64,000 nucleotides of DNA from Brachypterus glaber (Eukaryota; Arthropoda; Insecta; Coleoptera; Kateretidae). The stretch is taken from positions 744,001 to 808,000 of the forward strand of contig OY294049.1 in the NCBI GenBank assembly GCA_958510825.1, in the 5' to 3' direction. A model generated the notes under the pieces. It ran no database searches, had not been told where the DNA came from, and saw only the letters and a program-made list of their open reading frames with translations. The translations under genes were made by a program, and so were the position numbers. This document shows positions 46,916 to 58,399 of the stretch, one piece after another. Within the stretch, counting starts at the first letter, position 1. Each line of letters opens with the position of its first letter.

Positions 46916-47565
46916 TAATCACAGCGCCTGCGCCAGAATAATATACGGAATTTTCAAAATTTTTCAAAAATTGTCCTGGACCAAAAATTTGTTTCATGAA
47001 AAAATAAGCAACTTTTTTTTGTAATGTCCGTCTGTCTGTCTGATGTCACGATTTTTGTGAACACGATAACTCAAGAACGAGTAATCCGATCGACTTGAAA
47101 AGTCCAAACCAAATGAATAAACAAGAAACTTTTTTTTCTAATGCGGAGGAAATTTTCAGGAAAAATCAAGGTCTATGAGGGGAAGATCCTTATTGTATTA
47201 TTGTTGTATTATTCACAGCGCCTGCGCCAGATTAATATTATACGGTAGTATCAAATTTTCAAAAATTTTCAAAATTTGTCCTGGACAAAAAATTTGTTTC
47301 ATGAAAAAATAAGCAACTTTTTTTCTATTGTCCGTCTGTCTGCCTGTCTGTCACGATTTTAGTGAACACGATAACTCAAGAACGAATAATCCGATCGACT
47401 TGAAAAGTCCAAACCAAATGAAAAAACAAGCAACTTTTTTTTCTAATGTCCGTCTGTCTGTCTGATGTCACGATTTTTGTGAACACGATAACTCAAGAAC
47501 GAATAATCCGATCGACTTGAAATTTTCAGGAAAAATCAAGTTCTATGAGGGGAAGATCCTTATTT
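46916..47565. repeat. ~294-bp tandem repeat block, left half
   Basis: CACAGCGCCTGCGCCAG recurs at 46920 and 47214, a spacing of 294 bp. Each unit includes GTCCGTCTGTCTGTCTGATG and AACTCAAGAACGAATAATCC. The block resumes at 52080 after nested retrotransposon insertions. Confidence 0.8.
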
Positions 47566-47653
47566 TTTATTATTATTATTATTTATTTCGTGCAAATATA
47601 TATACAATATATCGATATTCTAAAAAGATATGGTCATAAAACATATATTCTTC

Positions 47654-47995
47654 TTAGTGCAGGAATCTTCTTACAATACTGCATGATTTTAAGATACTAG
47701 CTTTTTGGAGTTCGATGTAGGTTAATTTTGTTAATTTTAATTTATTAATTGAAGAATGAATCTTCTTAGGAACAACTCCCGTAGATGACATAACAATTGG
47801 AACTATAATGACTTTTTCTTGATTCCAAATCCTTTTTATTTCTTCTGCAAGTAATAAATGTTTTTCTATTTTATTATTATAGGTTGAACTTAAATTTTTG
47901 TTTGTTGGTATCGCAATATCTATAATGAAGGTAATTTTTTCTTTTTTTTCAGTAAGTATTATATCGGGTCTGTTATGTGTAATTTTTTTTTGGTT
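47654..47995 (-). pseudogene. restriction-like endonuclease end of the Dong/R4 ORF, frame-shifted
   Basis: In the neighbouring frame the coding continues for about 110 codons to TAA at 47654-47656. It includes NRPDIILTEKKEKITFIIDI, matching the R-PD...D pattern of the PD-(D/E)xK endonuclease carried C-terminally by R2/R4-type elements, followed by AIPTNKNL and HLLLAEEIKRIW. The split lies in a run of nine A's on the minus strand near 47982-47992, a place prone to slippage or sequencing error. Confidence 0.75.
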
Positions 47996-50900
47996 AATAT
48001 TGTACGGTCCCAGGTAAGTTTATGAAATTCTGATTTTAAAATATTTTCAGGTATGTATTTATAATAGGGTATTCTTTCATTTAGTAGATTATATTTAATA
48101 GCTAATTTTTGATGGATAATTTTGGCCACATTGTTGTGTCTTATAGTATATTCAGTGGGAGCAATTATCGGACAGCTATTCAAAATATGTTCAATTGTTT
48201 CGTTATTCTGTCTACATTTTCTACAAATATCTTCTATATCAGGAATTTTAAGAATATTCTTCAAATAATTTTTTGTCGGAATAACTTTATCTTGAATTGC
48301 TATAAGATATCCTTCAGTTTCAGCATATAAATCTCCTTTACTCAACCATATGTTTGACGCTTTTATGTCAACAGTTTCTTGATGTAAAGCCCATTTCTGA
48401 AAAATATCATTTTTTGTTTCCAGGTAAAATTGTAAATTTCTTTCGCATAAATTTAACGGTGTAAAATTTTGATCTGCTTCCGTAACAACTCGATGAATTA
48501 AACAATTATTATTATAAAAATATTCTCGAAGTTTTATTATTTGTTTGTTATGTAAATTTTGTAAATGTATAATCCCTTTACCACCTTCATCTCTTGGTAA
48601 TAACCATCTTTCAGAACATGATCTTGGATGATGATTACCATGTTTCGTCATAATGGTTCTTATTTTTCTTTCAACTTCTTGAATGCTAGTTTTCGTCCAT
48701 TTTATTATTCCAAAAGAATATGTCAAAACTGGTATTGCATAGGAATTTATTGCTTTAACCATATTCTTTCCATTAAGATATGAATTAGCTATTTTACGAA
48801 CCCTTTCGAATACTTCATTTTGTAATCTATGTCTTACTCTAACGTGATCAATATTACGAGATTGTTCAATTCCAAGATATTTGTAGAAATCAGTATTTTT
48901 CATAAAATCAATTTCACTGTTTTCTTCTTGAAAAATTGGTTCAGTTATTTTACCTCGATTTATATGAATGATTTTACATTTATCGAGGCCGAATTTCATA
49001 TTGATGTCTGTACTAAAGGTTTTCACAATTTCAAGTATTTTATTCAGTTGGATATTTGATGTAGAAAAAAATTTCAAGTCATCCATGAAAAACAAATGAC
49101 TTATTTTAATGGAATTATTCAAACTTTTTAAGTTAAAGCCATACTTGCTATTTTTTAAAAGAATACTTAAAGGATTAACAGACATTACAAACCAAATACC
49201 ACTAAAACTGTCTCCTTGATAAATACCTCTGTTTATTTTTATATCTGGGACATGTAGGGATATTTCTTTATTTTTAAGTACCAGATTTGTAAACCATTTA
49301 GACATACAATATTTAATAATACTCTGAATTTTGGGATTAATTTTATGTAACTTTAGAACATAACTTAACCAAGAATGGGGTATTGAATCGTAGGCTTTCT
49401 GGTAATCAATATAAGCTATATGAATATTTCTGTTACTTTTAGTTGCCTGTTTAAGTATAGTTGAGTCTATTATAAGTTGTTCTTTACATCCAAATGAGCC
49501 TTTAATACTTCCATTTTGTTCTTCGGCTATTAAATTATTTCTATCTAAATGTTCATATATTTTGTTCGTAATACATGACGTAAAAATTTTATAAATTGTT
49601 GGTAGGCAAGCTATTGGTCTATACTTAGAGGGATCATTTATATTATTTTTGTCTTTAGGAATCAAATATGTTATAGCAATAGTAAAAAAAGGGGGCAGTT
49701 TTTTTGGTGTTGAAATTATTTCAGAAAAATATTTAGCCAAATAAAAATGTATTGATTGAAGTCTTTTAAACCAAAAGTTTTGTAATTTATCTGGACCAGC
49801 AGATTTCCAGTTTGCTGATTTAGACAGGACAAATTTAATTTCCGCTTCGGAAATATTTTCATATTCCATATTATGTTCAATATTTAATGATATGTCATTA
49901 ATCCACGACGCTTTTTTATTGTGTGTTTCTTTATTATTGTATATTGGGGTCCAAAAAGTTTTTATTTCTTCCGCTGTCATAAAAAAATTTTCTTGTTCTT
50001 CATTTTTTTCTTTTTTTAAGTTACGATTATAATTTTTCCAATATCTGGCCAATCTTGATGAAAACATAGCTAATTTTTGTTTCATTGTATCCATAATTTC
50101 TAAATCATTATTATTTAAATTTTCCAAATGGTTTTTATATTTTTGTCTGATAAAGTGAATATGTTTCTGTAATTTTTTACTTGGATTATTTGTTGATAAA
50201 AAACTTGTGAGTCTTCCAATATTTCTTCGAAGGTTAGAAATTTGTTGATCTAATCTTTTTTTCCATGGTGGGTCTTTTCTTTCAGAAAAATTTGTCGGAT
50301 TTATTTCAATTTTAAAACCAAGTATTTGAGCTGTAGTTATTGCTGAACAGTATGTTAATAAATGTACTTCTGTTATGTCTTTTGTATTCTCTAATAATGG
50401 TGGAAGAATTACAGAATCAAGTATATATAAAATTTCAGAAAGTTTCCTTGAGGTATGAATTTTGGGTATTTTTGGTCTATAGCCCGGTTCTGTATTTTTA
50501 TATTCAACTATTGCATTATTAAGCTTTTCGCGAATATAATTTACAAACTCTTCATTCTCTTGTTCATTATTTAGTACGTTTTCAATAATATTATTGGGTA
50601 AGTTGACGATTTGGTCTTGTAAATTATTTTGTTGCACATTATTAGATATATTACTATGAAAACTTTCATTTAAATCACTATTATCAGATAAGGTAAATGT
50701 TAAATTATTCTCATTGTTTTCCTTCATTTCATTTTGAACTTCTAGTTTAATTTTTTTAAGAATAGCATCGGGAATTAAATTATGTCTTTTAATTGATCGA
50801 ATTTGATCTGATAAATTTTGTTCACTAACCTTATAATCTGGGTAATCATTAATAAAATCTTTATGAACTCTATTTCTATAATGTAACATATCTGTTTCAA

Positions 50901-51210
50901 GCTTAGTATTTTTATAATATATACGCATAAGATATTTGTTGACCTCAAAGGTCCATTTTTTGCGTTTTCTTGTTTTTCCAGCTTTAGTGGTTACATTTGA
51001 AAAATGTAAAACACGTTCAACTGAAGGTAGTATTTGTTCTTGGGCTACTACGGGTAATTGTGTATTAATATTAGTACTCCTACGTGCTTTTGATGGTCCA
51101 GCATTAATCTTGTCCTGTGTAGTAATTCTCCATTTATCAATTATCTTTCTAGTTTCTTGACTATTTGGGTATTTTAAAGGTAAGTATTCGTCCTCAGAAC
51201 TGTCAGACAT
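47959..51210 (-). CDS. Dong/R4-type ORF: DNA-binding and reverse transcriptase domains
   Basis: 1,083 codons from ATG 51210. The N-terminus is acidic, then a basic segment KAGKTRKRKKWTFEVNKYL that resembles a DNA-binding region. Reverse transcriptase motifs follow: SAGPDKLQNFWFK (~480), PSKYRPIACLPTIYK, EEQNGSIKGSFGCKEQL, IDYQKAYDSIPH, NRGIYQGDSFSG and the catalytic FFMDDLKFF. The C-terminal part has a CRKCRQNNETIEHILNSCP zinc site, EYTIRHNNVAKIIHQKL and YYKYIPENIL, which I associate with the R4/Dong clade. The frame ends early at 47959 just before the endonuclease motif, because of an apparent one-base deletion in an A-run near 47990. Reverse transcription would be primed at nicked TAA targets. 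Confidence 0.85.
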   Translation of the reverse strand: MSDSSEDEYLPLKYPNSQETRKIIDKWRITTQDKINAGPSKARRSTNINTQLPVVAQEQILPSVERVLHFSNVTTKAGKTRKRKKWTFEVNKYLMRIYYKNTKLETDMLHYRNRVHKDFINDYPDYKVSEQNLSDQIRSIKRHNLIPDAILKKIKLEVQNEMKENNENNLTFTLSDNSDLNESFHSNISNNVQQNNLQDQIVNLPNNIIENVLNNEQENEEFVNYIREKLNNAIVEYKNTEPGYRPKIPKIHTSRKLSEILYILDSVILPPLLENTKDITEVHLLTYCSAITTAQILGFKIEINPTNFSERKDPPWKKRLDQQISNLRRNIGRLTSFLSTNNPSKKLQKHIHFIRQKYKNHLENLNNNDLEIMDTMKQKLAMFSSRLARYWKNYNRNLKKEKNEEQENFFMTAEEIKTFWTPIYNNKETHNKKASWINDISLNIEHNMEYENISEAEIKFVLSKSANWKSAGPDKLQNFWFKRLQSIHFYLAKYFSEIISTPKKLPPFFTIAITYLIPKDKNNINDPSKYRPIACLPTIYKIFTSCITNKIYEHLDRNNLIAEEQNGSIKGSFGCKEQLIIDSTILKQATKSNRNIHIAYIDYQKAYDSIPHSWLSYVLKLHKINPKIQSIIKYCMSKWFTNLVLKNKEISLHVPDIKINRGIYQGDSFSGIWFVMSVNPLSILLKNSKYGFNLKSLNNSIKISHLFFMDDLKFFSTSNIQLNKILEIVKTFSTDINMKFGLDKCKIIHINRGKITEPIFQEENSEIDFMKNTDFYKYLGIEQSRNIDHVRVRHRLQNEVFERVRKIANSYLNGKNMVKAINSYAIPVLTYSFGIIKWTKTSIQEVERKIRTIMTKHGNHHPRSCSERWLLPRDEGGKGIIHLQNLHNKQIIKLREYFYNNNCLIHRVVTEADQNFTPLNLCERNLQFYLETKNDIFQKWALHQETVDIKASNIWLSKGDLYAETEGYLIAIQDKVIPTKNYLKNILKIPDIEDICRKCRQNNETIEHILNSCPIIAPTEYTIRHNNVAKIIHQKLAIKYNLLNERIPYYKYIPENILKSEFHKLTWDRTILTKKKLHITDPI

Positions 51211-51401
51211 TGACGGATTTATAATTTATTATATTATAATTTAATTACTACTTCCTATTTTTTGCCTTTAACTTCAGAGGTAAAATGTATTCCATATTTT
51301 AAAGTGTATTAAAAATATCTATAAACGGGAACATATAAACAAGATTTTTTATAATTTTAAATTTGACAGATTTTAAACTTGACTTTTGTGTATAGGCGTA
51401 C

Positions 51402-51402
<1 letters not shown>

Positions 51403-51489
<87 letters not shown>

Positions 51490-51490
51490 T
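51403..51490. repeat. (ATT)n microsatellite
   Basis: About 29 uninterrupted trinucleotides. It is most simply read as the (TAA)n tail of the minus-strand CR1-like fragment at 51491-52055 and the landing site of the Dong/R4 element. Confidence 0.95.
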
Positions 51491-52055
51491 AACCGACAGT
51501 AAGCGTTCGAAAACGATGAGACTATTGCATTAAGTTTAACATATCACAATGGTTTGTTAAATCACAAAATTATCACATATAAAGAAAAAAATAAATAAAC
51601 TAAGCTATAATACATAATGTACAAAATTAATTGTCCAATTTTCCATTTCCACATCTAGCCTGTTTTTAAACTGGTTTATTGAAGTTGCGGATACAGTTTC
51701 TTCACTCAACCGGTTCCAGTTGTAAACAACACGATTTGGCAAAAAATTTCTTCGGAGCGGTTTGGAACACTTTTCCTTGTTGATTTTTTTACTGTGTCCT
51801 CTGAGTTGATTATCCGAGAATTTAAAAAGGTCGAAATCGCAACTATAGTGACCACTGATGATTTTGAAGGTCTCGATGAGGTCACCACGCAACCTTCGAT
51901 GGGCCAAAGTCGGAAGGCCAAGTCTTTGCAACCGTGTTTCGTAGGGTAGCTCTTTTTGGTCAGAGGGAAGCTTGGTGACCCTTCGCTGAACTCTTTCAAG
52001 TGCATCAATGTCCTTGACGTAATATGGGTTCCAGATACATTGGGCTTTTTGGACT
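51491..52055 (-). pseudogene. CR1-like LINE, C-terminal fragment and 3' end
   Basis: From about 52053 to the stop at 51605 the minus strand encodes the end of a CR1/L2-like reverse transcriptase: WNPYYVKDIDALERVQRRVT, RLGLPTLAHRRLRGDLIETF, NQLRGHSKKI and LPNRVVYNWNRLSEETV. The 3' untranslated region of ~115 bp leads into (TAA)n. The 5' side joins the repeat block near 52055-52075, at a GGACTTTT stretch that also occurs in the block, so it is a 5'-truncated insertion. Confidence 0.8.
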
Positions 52056-52079
52056 TTTGGACTTTTTGCATTATTATTA

Positions 52080-52680
52080 TATTATTCACAGCGCCTGCTC
52101 CAGAATAATTTTATACGGTAGTTTCAAATTTTCAAATAACTCAAGAACGAATAATCCGATCGACTTGAAATTTTCAGGAAAAATCAAGTTCTATGAGGGG
52201 AAGATCCTTATTGTTTGGACTTTAAGTATTATTATTATATTATTCACAGCGCCTGCGCCAGAATAATATTATACGGTAGTTTCGAATTTTCAAAAATTTT
52301 CAAATAACTCAAGAACGAATAATCCGATCGACTTGAAATTTTCAGGAAAAATCAAGTTCTATGAAGGGAAGATCCTTATTGTTTGGACTTTAAGTATTAT
52401 TATTATATTATTCACAGCTCATGCGCCAGAATATTATACGGTAGTTTCGAATTTTCAAAATTTTTCAAAAATTGTCCTGGACAAAAAATTTGTTTCATGA
52501 AAAAATAAGCAACTTTTTTTTCTAATGTCCGTCTGTCTGTCTGATGTCGCGATTTTTGGGAACACGATAACTCAAGAACGAACAATCCGATCGACTTGAG
52601 AAGTCCAAACCAAATGAAAAAATAAGCAACTTTTTTCTCTAATGTCCGTCGAATAACTACCGTATAATATTATTCTAGCG
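52080..52680. repeat. tandem repeat block, right half
   Basis: CACAGCGCCTG-type starts at 52088, 52246 and 52415 show shortened units of about 158-169 bp plus one longer unit. It ends with an inverted start (TATAATATTATTCTAGCGCAGG) at about 52660, so the last unit is flipped. Confidence 0.75.
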
Positions 52681-52689
52681 CAGGTGCTA

Positions 52690-54570
52690 ATATAATAAAG
52701 ACAACTGTCAAAATTAAAAAAAAAACTATTTTACTATGAAATATTAAATAATTTAATCCAATTTAAAATTTTGCGTTAAAGTTACATAAAATGTATTACC
52801 CAATTGCGAAAATCAAAAATATTGACATCCATAATTTAACGTACGTATACTTATAGTGAAGAGATGTTATTTTAAAAAATCAAACTTTTAGTCATCATTC
52901 ACTTTATTAATAATTTAGGTTGGTTACCGGTTTCGATTATCATCGTCAGACTACAAGAAATTACACAATTTAGAGATTATTTTAAGAAAAATAAGGTTTA
53001 TCTTACCTAGCCAAAAATATATAAAAATACTATATCCATAAAAGGTCAAAAATAACCATAAGAAAACATTTATAAATGTAAAACACAGTAACGTAACGTC
53101 CACTTCAAATTACAAGACAATATAAACATAATATTAACAATAAAATCACAAAACACGTGTTTAAACATACAGTATATAAATAATAAATGTCAAAAATCAA
53201 GAGTTTTTTTGGAAATCTATAATCAATATTAGGAATGTTCTAAGCTAAGGTGTGTAAGAAAAAGAAGTAGAAGAAGAATGTATTGGGTTTTCTAAAATGT
53301 TGACCAGTTAACTAGTTTTTATTCATTTCATATAAAAAAAAATCTATCCATTGTTGATTATTTAAAGCATGTAGATAACACAATAATCTGACATAAACTT
53401 CAAATTTTGCATTATAATTTGTATTTGATTGTATTTGATAAAATTATAATTATTATATTATATTATTATTATATATTAATATAATAATCAATAATTATTA
53501 TAATCAAACCACCCTTTTTTAGTGCACGAGACGCTTGCGGCGAGTTTCAAAAGTACTAGTGTTAACATCTAAAAACGTGTTATGAAACGAATGCTTTATA
53601 CTATGTTTTCTATTTAACTCTAAAATAAAAAACGTACAGAACCACTCACAGTGAAATTCCAGCTCTGGGTACTATTTCGCTCAACATTTCTTCAGAAGAA
53701 ACCTTTTTATAAAATCTTTTTATAAGATTGATTACGGAGGAAATCACACACACACACACACACAAGTTGTAAATACGTTTTAGGCTATCTGGTGGATTCC
53801 ATGGAAATTAACTTTGTTGAAAAGTGTAATCTGTCAAAAATCGCAATGATATGATATGTTTTTTTTTAGGTTATGTTGAAAATGGGAGCTAGCTTTCAAA
53901 TTCTGACCTCAGATTTAGATTCAGCGGCTCAAAATACATAGGAATTGACTATTCGAGTCCGTCGGAGATCTAACTTTTTTAATTTTTTGTGGTTGGGTTA
54001 TCTTTGCAACTTAAAGTCCGATCAAATTAAAAAAAAAAACAAAGTTGACGTTGAAATGACCTTGAAAACGTAAATATCCTTAAAAAATAAATAGGCCATT
54101 TTGTTTGCCCCATTAAAATAAACAACTTTTGTCCGATATATTCTTTTCTAAAATGCATAGATATTTGAAAGTTACAGGTTAAAAAAAAATTGAGGTAATT
54201 AGTGTGGTTGGCGTTGAGCATGTTTTTTTTGTGTTTTTTTTAACTCACTCCTAGTGTAACGCTTATAGTTCTGTTTCTCTTCTAAGTTAATCAGTTCTCT
54301 CCAATTTAAAAAAAGTGTCTACAAATCCTGTTCATAAATAGTGAACGCCATTAAAAAGGGTTTTAATAAGGATTTTATCATATTTTTTTAAGACATGTTT
54401 AAATTTATTCCAAATTTAGAAAGAGATTATGTCTTATGATATTAATAATACTTATTGTATGTTGATATATTCCCACAGGTCCTTTCTAAATAATATTTAA
54501 TTTTTGTTTCTTAATTTTTTATAACTTCTGATTTAGAAAAAATACGTTTAAATCAAACTGAAAAACGATC
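52690..54570. other. AT-rich stretch, simple repeats only
   Basis: Contains an A/T-only palindromic run (53440-53505) and a (CA)n tract at 53747-53764. A GTGTTATGAAACGAATGCTTTA phrase near 53577 is related to the palindrome at 14039. 54370-54540 is a diverged copy of sequence found at 55590-55800 and 56760-56960. The minus-strand open frame at 54027-54221 is not convincing. Confidence 0.4.
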
Positions 54571-54579
54571 TAGAGGATT

Positions 54580-55364
54580 ATAAAATAAAGAGGGACATAG
54601 GTAAGAAAGAAATGAAGAAAATTAAAAAGGAAAGTTGGGAATATTTTGGCATCAGTTTAAATCAGACAAACTTAGAAAATTCTATAATATAATAAGTGCA
54701 TTAAAAGGAAACAAGAAGAAGTACATTAGAGTCATGAAGAACCAAAACAACGAATTTAAAACCGAGTTGACAGATATTTTAAATGTATGGAACACCATTC
54801 AAATAAATTAAAGGTAAATAAGAAATAACTGAGACTCAAGACACAGACAGCAAAGGTGATGAAGAAGGAGAGACAATAGGAGAAAGACAAATAGAGAATA
54901 TCAGTAGGGAAGAATTGGAGGAAGCCGTAATTAAAATTGGAAAAGTTACCAGACATAATAAAATAGACCCAGAAATGATAAAATATTTAGAAAAGATTGG
55001 AAAAGAATGGTAACTGAAGATTGTTAGAGACTGCTGGAATTTAGGAAGGATGCCAATAGAATGGGGAGAAAACATAATACCAATAAACAAAAAAGGCGAT
55101 TCCTCCAACTGCGAAAACTATAGAGCTATATGTCTCTCGACAACATGCTTTAAACACTACACCAAAGTATTAGAAAAAAAACTCATGATTATAGTAGGAT
55201 CGGATCTGGAAGAAGAACAAGCAGCGTATAGAAAAGTAAGACAGACAAATGACAATTTACACACACTAAGGAATATAATAGAGAGAAGAACAGAAAACGG
55301 CGAAGAAGAATTTTTAGAATTTCTAGATCTAAGGGCAGCGTTCGATAAACTTATGTAGGAGGGA
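54580..55364 (+). pseudogene. decayed LINE with partial reverse transcriptase
   Basis: The clearest part (55038-55358) encodes RMPIEWGENIIPINKKGDSS, NCENYRAICLSTTCFKHYTK, EEEQAAYRKVRQTNDNL and LEFLDLRAAFDKL. These match reverse-transcriptase blocks of the RTE-like type up to the first catalytic aspartate. Upstream, ISREELEEAVIKIGK and HNKIDPEMIKYLEKIG are separated from it by a TAA. The domain stops before its FADD box, so only a fragment remains. Confidence 0.7.
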
Positions 55365-56069
55365 AATCATATGGAAATGTCTAAAAAAAAAAATGTTACC
55401 AAGAAATTAACTGAAGTTATCAAATGTACATACATTGTGTGTTCTAATCAGCACATAAAAATTCCATATTAATCCAAATAAGAAGGCTTTCTCACTCATT
55501 TTTGAAAATGGCCTATTGTTACTGGTCCTAAGATACAGTAGTTAAAAAAGTGGTTCTAATAACGTTTTTTTAATTGATATGTTTTTAAAATTATTCTTAA
55601 TTTAGAAAGAGATAATGTCTTATTATATTAATAATACTTATTGTATGTTAATATATTTCTACATGTCCTTTCTTTCTTGTAAATAATAATTTCAACAATA
55701 ATAATATTCAATTTAACTATATTAATTTTTTGATAAATTACTACTAACTTTAACTATGTGAAATGATTTTTGTTTCTTGATTTTTTATTACTTCTGATTT
55801 TTTAGAAATTATTCTAACAAACTGTCTGCTAAGATTTTCGACAAAAAATAAATAAAAAATATTATTTATTCCAAACCAAAAATTATATAGTGTTCAAAAA
55901 CAATATTCTGGGTGACCTGGGTGAACCTGTTGGGTACAGGTCTACCAAATTAGCTGGAAATTTGCATCTTCTTCTCTGAATTTCAAGTGAACAAGTGGCA
56001 TTCTGTTAAAATATGTTTTATAGTTAAATACATAATAATATTCTACAGCACAAATGTCACAACTTTTTG

Positions 56070-56395
56070 GTGCTTCAATTTTCATTGCCAAATTTATGAG
56101 TAAGCCTAGAATGACGAATCCGTCTTCTTGATAATGTTACTTGACGGTGTCTAATATTTGGAATATCAGGCCATTCGCCAACTAATGGTTTTATTTCGTT
56201 AAGTTTTTGATTCTGTTCCTGCCAAAAGAGTTGCCATTTTCTAATAAACTGTACTTTAGTTGTACGTTTTTGGTGTTTAATGCAGTAAAAGTTTATAAAC
56301 TCACTAGACTGAAGAAACAGCACTGCTTGCAAGTTGATCTACCTTTCCATCACCTGCTATACCCATATGTGATGGAACCCATATAAACTTTTTAT
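56070..56395 (-). pseudogene. LINE RNase H domain remnant, copy 1
   Basis: The minus strand encodes KFIWVPSHMGIAGDGKVDQL, the RNase H signature, then EWPDIPNIRHRQVTLSRRRI and RHSRLTHKFGNEN, a region that follows RNase H in jockey/I-type LINE proteins. A stop or shift then precedes a degraded cysteine site (SCDICAV). A frameshift near 56325 separates the two parts. Confidence 0.75.
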
Positions 56396-57342
56396 TCTTA
56401 TTCAAGCATTAAAAAAATTAAAAAGTATATAAATTTCGAATATATTTCAGGTCAGAAGTTTAATAATTAAACACTTTCTTGTGGTATATAGGCCAAAAAA
56501 TCAGAATCTTTGGTTTACAGCCAGCAGAGAAGCTTGTATCTCACAAATAAGGCCACATTGTCATTGGTAAATTTTGGACAGCGAAATTTCTACGTTGTCT
56601 GTTCTAATCAGCACAGCATAAAAATTCCAATTAATCCAATTATTGCCACCAAATAAGAAGAATTTCTCACTCATTTTGAAAATGGCCTATTGTTACTGGT
56701 CCTAAGATACAGTAGTTAAAAAAGTGGTTCTAATAACGTTTTTTTAATTGATATGTTTTTAAAATTATTCTTAATTTAGAAAGAGATAATGTCTTATTAT
56801 ATTAATAATACTTATTGTATGTTAATATATTCCTACATATCCTTTCTTTCTCGTAAATAATAATTTCAACAATAATAATATTTAATTTCATAACTATATT
56901 AATTTTTTGATAAATTACTACTAACTTTAACTATGTGAAATGATTTTTGTTTCTTCATTTTTTATTACTTCTGATTTTTTAGAAATTATTCTAACAAACT
57001 GTCTGCTAAGATTTTCGACAAAAAATAAATAAAAAATATTATTTATTTATTATTTATCATATAAAATACCGCGTAAAGAACTAAGGGTTATGGCAAGAAG
57101 CTTCATATAATAAATATTTACACTTATACATAAAATTAAATTAAAAAAAAGTTAATTTTCAAAAAATATATGGTGTTCAAAAACAAGATTCTGGGTGAAC
57201 TGGGTGAACCTGTTGGGTACAGGACTACCAAATACCAAATTAGCTGGAAATTTGCATCTTCTTCTCTGAATTTCAAACATGTGCTATTCTGTTAAAATAT
57301 GTTTTATAGTTAAATCTGCAGCACAAACGTCACAACTTTTTG

Positions 57343-57665
57343 GTGCTTCAGTTTTCATTGCCAAATTTATGAGTGAGCCTAGAATGACCAATCCGGATTC
57401 TTGATAATATTACTTGATGGTGTCTAATATTTGGAATATTAGGCCATTCGCCCATTAATGGTTTTATTTCGTTAAGTTTTTGATTGTGTTCCTGCCAAAA
57501 GAGTTGCCACTTTGTAATAAACTGAGCTTTAGTTGTACGTTTTTGGTCTTTAATGCAGTAAAAGTTAATAAACTCACTAGACTGAAGAACAGCACTGCTT
57601 GCCAAGTTGATCTACCTTTCCATCACCTGCTATACCCATATGTGATGGAACCCATATAAACTTTT
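57343..57665 (-). pseudogene. LINE RNase H domain remnant, copy 2
   Basis: Near-identical to 56070-56395, with WVPSHMGIAGDGKVDQL and RIRIGHSRLTHKFGNEN. It uses the alternative residues GHS for RHS, closer to the family pattern. It is carried in the second copy of the 1.2-kb unit. Confidence 0.75.
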
Positions 57666-57882
57666 TATTCTTATTCAAGCATTAAAAACATTAAAAAATA
57701 TATATATTTCGAAAATATTTCACGTCCGCAGTTTAATAATTACACTTTCTTGTGGTATATAGGCCAAAAAATCAGAATCATTAGTTTACAGCCAGCAGAT
57801 AAGCTTTTATCTCACAAATAAGGCCACATTGTCATTGGTAAATTTTGGACAGCGAAATTTCTACGTTGTCTGTTCTAATCAG

Positions 57883-58082
57883 NNNNNNNNNNNNNNNNNN
57901 NNNNNNNNNNNNNNNNNNNNNNNNNNNNNNNNNNNNNNNNNNNNNNNNNNNNNNNNNNNNNNNNNNNNNNNNNNNNNNNNNNNNNNNNNNNNNNNNNNNN
58001 NNNNNNNNNNNNNNNNNNNNNNNNNNNNNNNNNNNNNNNNNNNNNNNNNNNNNNNNNNNNNNNNNNNNNNNNNNNNNNNNNN
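57883..58082. other. assembly gap (200 N)
   Basis: Exactly 200 undetermined bases, a common placeholder size, so the true length is unknown. It lies at the junction of the 1.2-kb repeats and a LINE. Confidence 1.
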
Positions 58083-58324
58083 CAGGGTGGAGTCGATGTT
58101 TTGTATCAGAACATTTCCATGTAAGGCGTTGCTTTAAATGCTCTGGTTACAACTACTTGGCCAAGGAATGTAGAAGCTCTCAAGAAATCTGTCCTGAGTG
58201 TACTGGGAACCACAAACTTAATGAATGTCCTAAAGCATCGAAATGTTGCATTAATTGCACCAATTTTAATGCAAAATACAGTAAGAATCTAACAACAGAT
58301 CACAGTGCAAAAGACAAGAGTTGA
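58083..58324 (+). pseudogene. LINE ORF1 C-terminal zinc-knuckle fragment
   Basis: The frame encodes CFKCSGYNYLAKEC (Tyr where His is usual), CPECTGNHKLNEC and CCINC, the knuckle array of LINE gag-like proteins, before a stop at 58324. The 5' part is lost in the gap. Confidence 0.7.
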
Positions 58325-58399
58325 CCACTATTTTTAAGGCAAGTTGAAGCCATAAGGGCAAAAACTATGTATAAAGATCAATAGCAACAATAACGTAAA

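Larger units (their letters stand above)
47589..51402 (-). mobile_element. Dong/R4-type non-LTR retrotransposon inserted in a TAA repeat
   Basis: A ~3.8-kb element on the minus strand. Its 5' end follows an 88-bp (TAA)n tract (51403-51490 on the plus strand) and its 3' end passes into another TAA run (47566-47588). Insertion in TAA repeats is the reported habit of Dong elements. It has one long gene, a short 5' leader (~190 bp) and a ~65-bp 3' region. It appears nearly full length. A one-base change in an A-run is the only disruption I found. Confidence 0.75.
55438..57882. repeat. tandem ~1.2-kb duplication running into the gap
   Basis: TGTTCTAATCAG starts at about 55438, 56600 and 57871, giving spacings of about 1,162 and 1,271 bp. 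The copies share the AAGATACAGTAGTTAAAAAA section, a minus-strand RNase H remnant and the CATCACATATGGG section. Differences are mostly small indels. The third copy is cut by the N run, so the true copy number is unknown. Confidence 0.85.

Noticed and set aside
53747..53764. (CA)n tract as regulatory Z-DNA
   Set aside because: Only nine dinucleotides and no gene context.
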